A stretch of 64,000 bases of DNA from Neoarius graeffei (lineage: Eukaryota > Chordata > Actinopteri > Siluriformes > Ariidae): NCBI RefSeq assembly GCF_027579695.1, contig NC_083571.1, positions 73,294,279 to 73,358,278 on the forward strand, in the 5' to 3' direction. Made by a program: the position numbers and the translations under genes. The notes under the pieces were generated by a model that was given only the letters and a program-made list of their open reading frames with translations, ran no database searches and had not been told where the DNA came from. Each line of letters starts with the position of its first letter. Position 1 is the first letter of the stretch. This document shows, piece by piece, positions 55,171 through 64,000 of this stretch.

Positions 55171-56275
55171 GGCTCTGCTGGGACAGACAGTACGTGATAC
55201 TGCGACAAGGCAGCTCCTCTACTGTACTTTAGTGAGGCCCTGCCTTGAATATGCATGTAATTTATGGTCACCATACACAGTAAAGCACAAAGCTCGAATA
55301 CAGAGCATTCTATTCTAAATTAACCTCCTTCTGCTGTCTGCTACACAGAAAGACTTAAATCTCTGAAACATTTACCGTTGGAACGTGAGATTAGTGACTT
55401 GATACTGTTTTATAAGATTCGGTCTGGCATTACTACTGCTAATTTTTCCAGCTTATTAATTTCTGCTACATCTTGCTATTCCACCCGGAACATTGATGTT
55501 GCTAACTACCGTCCTCTTTCCAGTCATGAACAGAACTATTTTTGGGAATCCTATTTCCCAAGAACTGGTAAACTCTAGAACAGCCTTTCTTCAAATATTA
55601 AGAACGCAATCAGTCTAACTGTATTTAAGAGTCGACTTCATATTTTATATTTTGAAAAGTTACCTACGTACCGGCCACCATAGTCAGTTATCTATTTTAT
55701 TAATAATAGGACATTAGAAACTTTTTTCTTTTTTATCCATAATTTGTTTATATATTTTTATAGTTTATTAGCGATATATATTTTTATGTTTTTGTGTGCA
55801 AGGGAAAATTGTGGCGGCACGGTGGTGTAGTGGTTAGCGCTGTCGCCTCACAGCAAGAAGGTCCTGGGTTTGAGCCCCGGGGCCGGCGAGGGCCTTTCTG
55901 TGTGGAGTTTGCATGTTCTCCCCGTGTCCGCGTGGGTTTCCTCCGGGTGCTCCGGTTTCCCCCACAGTCCAAAGACATGCAGGTTAGGTTAACTGATGAC
56001 TCTAAATTGACCGTAGATGTGAATGGTTGTCTGTGTCTATGTGTCAGCCCTGTGATGACCGGGCGACTTGTCCAGGGTGTACCCCGCCTTTCGCCCGTAG
56101 TCAGCTGGGATAGGCTCCAGCTTGCCTGCGACCCTGTAGAACAGGATAAAGTGGCTAGAGATAATGAGATGAGATGAGGGAAAATTGTCAATTGGGTCTA
56201 TCTGTCCTGTAATTTTCGCCTGTCAATCAGTTCTGTATGGATTTATGACAAACTCTGTGAAACTAAACTAAAAAC
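55171..56275 (+). mobile_element. L2/CR1-like LINE 3' part, plus strand (unit 3/4 junction)
   Basis: Counterpart of 20503-21646. It is interrupted by the SINE 55813-56177 rather than the one at 21031, and has small deletions (about 30 bp near 55315). It ends in aaactaaacta at about 56272. Confidence 0.73.
55813..56177 (+). repeat. tRNA-derived SINE at unit 3/4 boundary
   Basis: Complete copy with target duplication gggaaaattgt (55802-55812, about 56178-56188). The empty site is at 21552-21562. Its 3' half shares diagnostic variants with the hybrid SINE 26224-26594. Confidence 0.93.
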
Positions 56276-56664
56276 CTGCTCCAGCCCAAACTGATCAACT
56301 GAGTTCTTTGCTTCTTTTCTGTCCTGGCACGATAACTTCATCTGCTGGTTTGAAGAGGGATAGAAAAGTGTTGCTGAGATTAAAAAGTTTTGGTGGGACT
56401 TCAACTAAAATTCATTATTTTACTGTTTTTTTTTTTTCACATCCAGTGCAACTGAATTGGAATGATCTGAGGAATACGTTTAGTTTTACTAGTTAAACAT
56501 TTGTTTATAAGTACAGTAAATATAGATTGTAATTTGTGAGTGAAAATTAATGTCTTCATTATAGCATTCATTTTAAAAAGATCAGATTTTGTCTTTTTTA
56601 AATGTTGTACAGAGAATGGTGACACAAGGGTGTGGTCTCAGCGTACAGTATGAACAACATTACA

Positions 56665-56848
56665 GGCATTTTGCAGACGCTCTGATCCAGAGTGACGTAC
56701 AACAGACCCAAAGCAGACTGGGGAGCAGTTAGGGGGGGTCAGGTGTTTTACTCAAGGGCACTTCAGTGATTCCTGCTGGTCCAGGGACTCAGACCTGTGA
56801 CCTTTTGGTCCCCAAGCTGCTTCTCTAATCATTAGGCCATGGCTTCCA
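56665..56848 (-). repeat. tRNA-derived SINE (V-SINE-like), unit 4
   Basis: Orthologous by position to 477-659, with only scattered substitutions, for example in the run just after the B-box-like segment. Confidence 0.58.
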
Positions 56849-57003
56849 ACAGAAAATCCTCAGAGAGCATTAAAATTATCTAATTTAAAATCACATTCTA
56901 AATTTTATTTTTACCCTTTCTTTATCCTGCTATAAATAAACGAAAATGGCAGGAAGCGTCATTTGGTAATAATGTTGTTTTTCAGGTTGTCAGCCAAGCT
57001 GTG

Positions 57004-57157
57004 ATTGGCTGCCACGCCCTTTTGACATAATGGGTTTCACATCATGAGAGTAAATACGTTGTTACTCCTGTTGAATAAATATCCCATTTACCTGCTCGAT
57101 ATTTTACACTTTGCCACTAGACTGAGAACACTCCATCTCTGCTACCTGTGGACTCAG
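57004..57157 (+). promoter_or_regulatory. Core promoter and exon 1, unit 4 gene
   Basis: Same layout as unit 1: gtgattggctgccacgccc with CCAAT and CACCC elements, a TATA-like aataaata about 60-70 bp further on, and exon 1 ending at 57157 before gtgagt. Confidence 0.5.
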
Positions 57158-57779
57158 GTGAGTTATTACTTTACTTTCTCCTGAGAATCACCAGACTGTA
57201 AGATATAAAATGTATTAGGCTCTTATAGACAATTTAATTATTAAGATATTTAATATTCACTGAAACAATGCTTAAAAATATTATATTCACTTACAGTGTT
57301 CATGATGGAATATTTTGTCTGATGTCAAGAAAATTGCTTTAAATATACAAATTAATTAATTAATTAAATACAACTATTTATAATATCTTATTCTAATTAT
57401 ACAGCTGTCATTTAAAATTATTATTATTATTATTGTTGTTGTTTTTGTTATTATTGTTGTTGTTCCTGTACCTTTATTTATTCTGAACTTTTCAAAAAGT
57501 TACAAAGTGCTTTACAAGCATTAAAACATTTCAAAACTGAGACGAGTGAAATTAGGCAATTAAAATAATGAAAAATAAAATGGAAAAGCAAGAGCATTAA
57601 TAAAAAAACATGTATTAATACATATTGAAAATAAATAAAATAGAAATAAAATAGGGGGAAAATGACAACAGTAATAATAAAACAGGGAAGCTAAGATTTA
57701 TACAGCCACAGAGACACTTTGCTTGCATAGCTGATATATAATCTGATATATAATTTACTTTTAGGTTGTAAACAACACC

Positions 57780-60695
57780 ATGGACAGGAAGATTATACTG
57801 GCCGTTTTGTGTCTGATTGGTAAGTGTTCACTGAACTTCATCTCACTTTCTGTCGTCACTTCTATTATCCTGCTGAAATATATTTGCTAGAAATAGCACT
57901 GTAGATTAATTTTTAGGTTATTTTTTAAAATTTAAGTATTGTCACTTTACACATTATACTAAAGTTCCTCGAGAACTGTGACATTTGCGACACAATAACA
58001 TTGGCAGTAAACCACAAAATTGTCAAACTTGCTCTTGGTTCTAACGTTTATCTTCATTCGTCTATGAATTCTGCGATGAATAGTGAGCGATCTATTGATT
58101 TATCCTGATATCTCGTGTTGAGTGCTTGGCCTTTTATCACAAAGAACTTATCAGTGTCTTGTTTTCACTTAGATGCATATCTGTACTGAAGTATGTAAAC
58201 AGACTAAGTGTGCCTTTCAGAATGATCGTGAGACAGATTATTTCAGAAGGTTTCATTGTGTAAACAGCATGATGGTGGTAGCTCAGCAATGCCTAACTGG
58301 ATATATCTGCTGATGGTCATATTTGTGACACATCCTGCTTTATTGAGTCGATTAATTTAATTTGAATATCATTACGTCCCAAGGGTTGGGTTGAAACGCT
58401 GTTTTGATGTCATGCATCAAGTCCTTATTTGAGATGGTTCTTGTCATTTGCAGATCACATCTGATGATCTATACTCAGGAAATGTTGCAGTTGGTCAAAC
58501 AGAGAAGAGTAGTATAGGGGAGAAATATTCCAAATGTTCCATGGAAAATACACACTGCTTTCTTTTTATTAACATTGTTTACTTCCAGCATTTAAAAAGG
58601 TGGAAGGGCAGGGAATAATATCTATAATTTATATATAATTTAAAAGTTTATATTTAACTTTTGGCATTTTAATCTGAACTGTGTTTCATCTGAATAACAA
58701 AAAGATTACACAGAAAAATTCTAACCCTTTTATTCAAGCAAAAAAAAAAAAAACCCACAAAACTTAGTTTTTTCATTTCTCCTTTTGTGTAATTTGTACT
58801 TTGATATAGATGTGCTCAGTCCGTTAACTTTCAGTTTCTCCTCCAAAATTATTTTCGTGGAAGAATGATGATAGAGTAAATAATCCACTTCATTCACATT
58901 CATTCCACCTGTGAGTGAGTCTGTACTGCGCCTCCTGGCGACGTGTTACGGAAACGTCACCACCATGGACTAGAATATATTAACCCAATGGGGCTCAAAA
59001 CTCAGTGGGTGTGTCACACTGTGTAGTCATGTTATACACTGGCACTGATTGGGTGTATGAACTTCCAGTAGAGCGTATCCCTGCCTCCAGCACTGGGCAA
59101 GTTCCAGTTCACCCACAGCCTCGCTTCACATCATTCTGGCAGTGGTGCTGTAACACTCGGTCTAAAAAATAATCACAAAGAATCCTCTTTAAAATGTTTA
59201 TTAATCACAGATGAGGTCATGTGAATGCTTAAAATATGGAACCTTATATTTATTTTTCTTTTATCTTTTTTTTTTTTGGGGGGGGGGTTAATCCTGCTAG
59301 TCCATTGCTATGAGCCGCCCCTGACTCTGCAGTTTACCTCAAAGATTAAAATCATAGATTAAACAGATCTGTGATTCAGCTGAGCTTTATGAAGCACATT
59401 GCCTTGTTTCTGTTTTAACAGCATCAGTTTCTAATTTTGATTTTAACTTTGTTATGGTCCACTATTCTATTCTAATCATCTTCAATGGTCATGACTTCAG
59501 CCCTAAGTGCAGCTCAGGTGGGCTCTGCTGTGGACCCGACATCACCTGCAAGCACAGCTGAGATCGACCCCACAATGGACGTGACTTCACCCGCAATCAC
59601 AGATGATATCAACCTTACAGTGGGCAAGACTTCGCCCCCGAACACAGCTGGCACAACTACAACAATTGCACCAGTAACTGAAGTTTTCACATTGATCTTC
59701 CGCATCAAGGAAACCTTTGTGCCAGCACTGGCTAACCCAAATTCTAAACAATTTAAAGACAAAGCTGAAAAAGTCACTCGTGAGGTATGTTTTCCAGATA
59801 ATGCCACCATTTACAATTTATTTAATTCTGCTAAACATGAGAGATTTTGCCACACGAACACTTCTATTGCCATATAAGACAACCCGAAGAACGCATCTGG
59901 TTCTAATCATGCGTTTCTGTTCACAGTGTGTGTGCAGGACATGTGTGACTTTTGCCCTTTTGTTCAAATTTTCACGTTCAATTTAAGTGAAATCCAATTC
60001 AATTGACATAACACAATTTGAATATGATTTAGAGCATTTGTAAGTCTCTTCGCATATTAGTTATTATTGCTTACTTTATCTATGGCTAAATAACAAACCA
60101 TTTTATCTGTTGGTTTTTGATCACCGAATTCTACTTCTTCTTCTTCTTCTTAGATTGAACCATTGTACAAGAAAGCCTTTAAAAACTTCCATCTCATGCA
60201 AATCTTCCAGTTCAGGTAAGAAGGCGGATATGGCTATGAATGTTTGTTTCTTTGTTGATTAATGGTTGAATTTTAACCTGTATCTCTTTGTTTGTGCAAT
60301 TTCAGGAATGGTTCTATTGTGACACACAGCCTCATGTCTTTCCTTTCTGGTGCTAACGTGACTGACACCAAAGTGAAAGACGTCCTTGCCAAAGGAGTTA
60401 GCAGCTTGACCTTTCCTGTTGAGCCAAACTCCATCAATGTCACCCATGTTATTAGTCAGTATCAACATGCGAAGAAATTACTGTGTTATTTATTAATTAG
60501 TGCTTATTAATTGTAAATAATCCAAACTCAAATTTCTTGTATATTTTTAGGTTTAAGTATGTATTTGTGTACATTTAATTTCATGTATGTTTATATTTTG
60601 CAGGTAATTCCATGCCACCAGTGATTGCCAGCTCACTTTCCATGATATGGATGTCTCTTCTACCACTTCTACTTTCAGCGGCATTGCACTGTTAG
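57780..60695 (+). CDS. GPI-anchored SEA-domain mini-mucin, copy 4 (spliced)
   Basis: Exons 57780-57819 (exon 2, from 57765), 59501-59784, 60154-60215, 60306-60454 and 60604-60695, all GT-AG. The product is the same 208 residues as copies 1 and 3. Three differences from copy 1 are silent: GCA to GCT and CCC to CCT in the first mucin repeat, and GCA to GCG in the GPI tail. Polyadenylation signal at 61134-61139. No large insertion interrupts the gene or its near flanks, so of the three copies this one retains the most ancestral neighbourhood visible here. Confidence 0.82.
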
Positions 60696-61286
60696 CTCTA
60701 AGCCTGATCAGAAAACAAAAACAATAACTTAACAACGCTATTTAACATTTCAACCTATTCTACTGTTGTAAGTAGGTCCTTTTGTCACCACAAACAGTAA
60801 CATTTGTTTGCTTTTTACTGATTAATATTTAATTCATAAGCTAAATGGAATCGGGTGTTTTTATAAACAATATCTGCTTTCATGAGAAAACCACATTTTA
60901 AATTATGAAACTGAGGATTTAATGATGGTGATGACATACCTGAACATTTCTCCACTTCTAAACAGTCCTATTGATTGCTGTCTTTCATTTATTCAATTTA
61001 AATCAGTAGGAATATTCTTGAAACAGATGTATAGTTAAAAGGATAAACTAATATGTCAAAGTCTAGTCATTTATATGTACACTAATTTATATATTGTTTA
61101 TGGAACTGTGAAATAACTATAAATGTTTTATGAAATAAACTTTGCACATTTTATTTGTGTAATTCAATTTTATTATTTCTTAAAATATAATATACACAAT
61201 ACACTGTATGGTGTATATATTATAAGCTGGCTGTAAGATTGAGTGCCATAATGGTTGTGAGGAGGTTGGAGCTCAGGTGGCATCTT

Positions 61287-61352
61287 GGTTCCGTGGTGTG
61301 CTGATTAGCACTCTGAATTTAGTAATCAAAGTTCAAATCTCAGGTAGAACCT
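61287..61352 (+). pseudogene. tRNA-Gln-like relic, unit 4
   Basis: Orthologous to 5167-5232. Not functional. Confidence 0.45.
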
Positions 61353-63902
61353 CCCCAAACTTTGTTCAAGGTTCTATACTATTGTAGCAAATATAACATT
61401 GTCTCAAATGTAGCTCATGTAGGGTTCATTATAGCAAATTCCAACTGAGGTGAGTGAAACAGATCTGCATTTTTTTTTATTCATCAAGTAAACTCTTGTG
61501 TTCTTTGGCTAAAACAGGGAAGTTAGGAACATGTTAGTTAAATATGTTAATAAAGCTCTGGTGGTACCTGGATAAATCATGGTTAACCATAATTCAATCA
61601 CTTATTAGTCCCTGCTATTTGTGATGCAAACTTGTATTTTAATGGAACTTCACCTGAATCCTTCAGGCCTCCAGGTCGTCACGAGGTCTTTCCCTAATTG
61701 TCAGCTGCCCTTTCAAAGCAGTAGCAGTCACTGTTTTTTTCCAGGTATTGAAATTGATATGATATGATTGTTTTTTGATTTGTAACTAAAAGATACTTTA
61801 TATGATAGACTTTACAGTAACCATCTTGATGGTACTGTAGACTAAGTATCAGCCTTTTGGTAATTTCTTTCAGCATTTAAGACCCTCCTCATTCACTATG
61901 TACAAGTAAAAGGATCTTATTTAAATATTATTGATCTTTACAGCCCTAGTCTTTAGAAAATGACATCATAAAATCTCAGACTTTCCTGTGTGTGATATGC
62001 TCAAAAATGTTGTAAAGTTCACTGATAAATAAATTTGTTCAAAAGAAATTTTTGCATCTGAATTCTGTTCCAAAAATCACTAAAAGCTTGTCCGCCATTA
62101 GGTTGCATCAATTTGTAGGTAAGCAGCGCTGCATGTGTGATGTCATATGCGCCACTGCCTTCTTTTGTGTCCACACTGACTCTATAATATTCTTTGCAAT
62201 GTCATGCATTCATGATTCTAATTCTTTTGAAAAAGATGATGAAAGCTACAACGGGATGGTACACAAGTGTCAGATTAATAATTATATTTTATAATTTTAA
62301 TAATTTTATTTAGACGCTTATAGTAGGAAATATTGAGTGCTGTTTATGACCTAATCCCACAACACTGTTAACTATAACTATTACTATAGCTATACCTATA
62401 CGTATAACTATGATTATACCTATACCTGAATTTATTTCCTGTCTGGAGCAGTCACAGCACATCTATAATCCTGGCTATAAGATGTTGGCTGTTGTGGGAA
62501 TATGTCACAGTTGTAGGGATTCTTTGACACTTCTACAATCAGCTTCTCCTCCATTGATGCAACACGGATGTACAAAGATGTTCGGGAAAAATAGCACATG
62601 CTCAGACAACGTTACATGTAATCAATTACCTGATTGTTCAGATTTTTTATTGGATCAGGTTCAGGTTTGGAAAAAATCCCCCCCCCCCCACACACACACA
62701 CCTCTACCTAATGTAGCACAAAATAAAAAGGGATTATATGGTCCTAATTGGTACTTTTAGAACCAGAAAAAGTTGTAATTTTATGAGCAACTTAGGTTTG
62801 GAGGTTAATCCAAACAAATTCCTGGCTGCTGCGTGCTCGCTGCACACAATGCATATGGCACAATGCATCACCCACTTCTGCTGGCTCCAGCGCTGAAAGT
62901 GAAAGTGCCTAACCCAAGCTTGACAGTGACTGTGTGGTGAGCTCTTTGGGATCGCACTTCTGACTTTTGTTTCCAGTTTGTAGGAACCGCTACAAACTGT
63001 CCCAGAAAAAATGTCCCAGAAAAAAAAAAAGAAACACAGTTCAATAAAATATCAAAAATACAACTCAAATCTCAGATCTCACAGATCAATATATATAAGC
63101 AATAACTCAAATTTACACAGTTTGATGTATCACCAGTCCTTTAGTTTAGTCTTTTATCAGTCCAAATGAAATTCACTGTGTATTGCTGCAAAAACCTGAT
63201 AGTTTTGTCCTACCATGACCCAAATGTTAGAATCAGTGTCTTTGTCCACAGTGTGCAGGTGAGTTTTGCAGAATAGGTGATCCTCCCAGTGTCTCTCCTA
63301 TGGGTGGCTCACCATCTTCTTTCCACAGCTCCAGGTGTTTTCACACACCAGTGATCCCAACTAAAAAAAACCTGGCCAAATTCTCGTTCAAAACTCAAAT
63401 AAAACAGGATCCAGCAATGTGGACAGCAGGTGAATACAATTTTTTTCCAAGAATGAAAGAAAAACAAGATGTAAAACCTCAAAATACACTTCTTTTACGC
63501 CTATTTACTTTCTCTTTTCCTCGCGTTTTCGACTTTTCCCTCTGCCGTCTCTAGCGTTCTGCTCTTGCTCTAATTATTCTCCCTCCCTCCCTCCAGCAAT
63601 GGCGCTGTAGTTACCTGATTGGCTGTTACCGCTGCGCTTGATTAAGTATTGATCTAAGCTTCTATTAGTTTATTATCATATTCACCGAGGTTACACAGTC
63701 ATTCCCCCATTCCTTTTTGCAGAACTGTTCAAGCTGAGAGAGGTTGCTTGCCTCGGCTGAGGGTATGTTGTCATCAAAGGCCAAAACACCAAGTGATGTA
63801 CCCAACTGATGATGTGTCGTAATGGTAGTAATATCATCTAGAAGTTATCTGCCACTCAAATCATTTGCAGTGCTGGAACTTCAGAGAATGTAACTCACAG
63901 TC
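61353..63902. other. Conserved intergenic segment, unit 4
   Basis: Counterpart of 5233-7786. No gene recognised. Confidence 0.6.
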
Positions 63903-64000
63903 CTAGTAATCGGTCTGAATATCTGAAACAACAGGAATTTTAGCCCATTCCTCCATACAGAACAGCTTCACCTCTGAGATGTTGGTGGGTTTTCTCGCAT
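63903..64000 (-). pseudogene. Tc1 transposase fragment, unit 4 (cut by window)
   Basis: Counterpart of the C-terminal end of 7787-8032. The window stops inside it. Confidence 0.75.

Larger units (their letters stand above)
26612..56195 (+). repeat. Tandem segmental duplication, unit 3
   Basis: Complete unit expanded to about 29.6 kb by later insertions: LINE 27054-29645 with a nested SINE, inverted Penelope dimer 37131-39998, BEL/Pao 43532-48574, candidate solo LTR 49083-50591, hAT-like 52118-53178, hAT 53650-54947 and SINE 55813-56177. Removing these leaves about 14.5 kb collinear with unit 1. The mini-mucin gene is intact (30831-33734). The empty Gypsy site, the empty 21031 SINE site and the empty 17990 element site are all visible here. 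Confidence 0.9.
56196..64000 (+). repeat. Tandem segmental duplication, unit 4 (cut by window end)
   Basis: This unit is collinear with unit 1 positions 1 to about 7880 without any large insertion, and it runs off the window within the Tc1 relic. It carries an intact mini-mucin gene (57780-60695). At some variable sites it agrees with unit 1 and at others with unit 3, so its sequence is a mosaic. The array probably continues to the right. Confidence 0.88.

Noticed and set aside
1-64000. The repeated units as an assembly duplication (two haplotypes placed in tandem)
   Set aside because: Each unit has its own insertions and the junctions pass through shared LINE sequence; still, long reads spanning the junctions would be needed to exclude it fully.

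Overview
The window is vertebrate, almost certainly teleost, nuclear DNA. It is AT-rich and intron-containing, and it is crowded with repeat families typical of fish: tRNA-derived SINEs, CR1/Rex- and L2-like LINEs, Tc1, hAT, Penelope, a chromodomain Ty3/Gypsy (Tf1/sushi type) and BEL/Pao. The dominant SINE resembles one I associate with catfish genomes; that is a memory-based hint, not a demonstrated assignment.

The backbone is a direct tandem array of a segmental duplication, about 14.5 kb once later insertions are subtracted. Unit 1 is 1-21569, unit 2 is 21570-26611 (truncated), unit 3 is 26612-56195, and unit 4 is 56196 to the window end (cut). Each complete unit carries one small six-exon gene near its left end, on the + strand. 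Its coding sequence is 1661-4571 in unit 1, 30831-33734 in unit 3 and 57780-60695 in unit 4. By my splice reconstruction the product has 208 residues: a signal peptide, three 15-residue Ser/Thr/Pro mucin-type repeats, a SEA domain with a G-S-I-V-T self-cleavage-type motif, and a C-terminal GPI-attachment signal. It is a miniature GPI-anchored mucin that I cannot name. The three intact copies encode the same protein, although six coding positions differ; all six differences are synonymous. Unit 2 keeps only exons 1-2 and is a pseudogene.

Downstream of the gene, units share about 2.6 kb of unassigned DNA, a Tc1 relic, a minus-strand LINE split by a hAT element, a large composite hAT-like block and a plus-strand LINE 3' end that runs into the next unit. 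Later insertions individualise each unit. Unit 1 has a full-length Gypsy element (10459-15759, LTRs of equal length), a TIR element (17990-19200) and a SINE. Unit 2 has a hAT inside exon 1 and several SINEs. Unit 3 has a LINE (27054-29645), an inverted Penelope dimer (37131-39998), a BEL/Pao element lacking RT/RNase H (43532-48574), a candidate solo LTR (49083-50591) and two hAT elements. Because paralogous units supply the empty sites, most insertions can be delimited to the base by their target-site duplications.

The most interesting points are the tandem mini-mucin gene with purely synonymous divergence, the hybrid SINE at the deletion that truncated unit 2, the 11-nt self-priming arrangement with a correctly placed TATA box in the Gypsy element, and the in-frame RT-less BEL/Pao ORF. 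All alignments and splice calls were made by eye.
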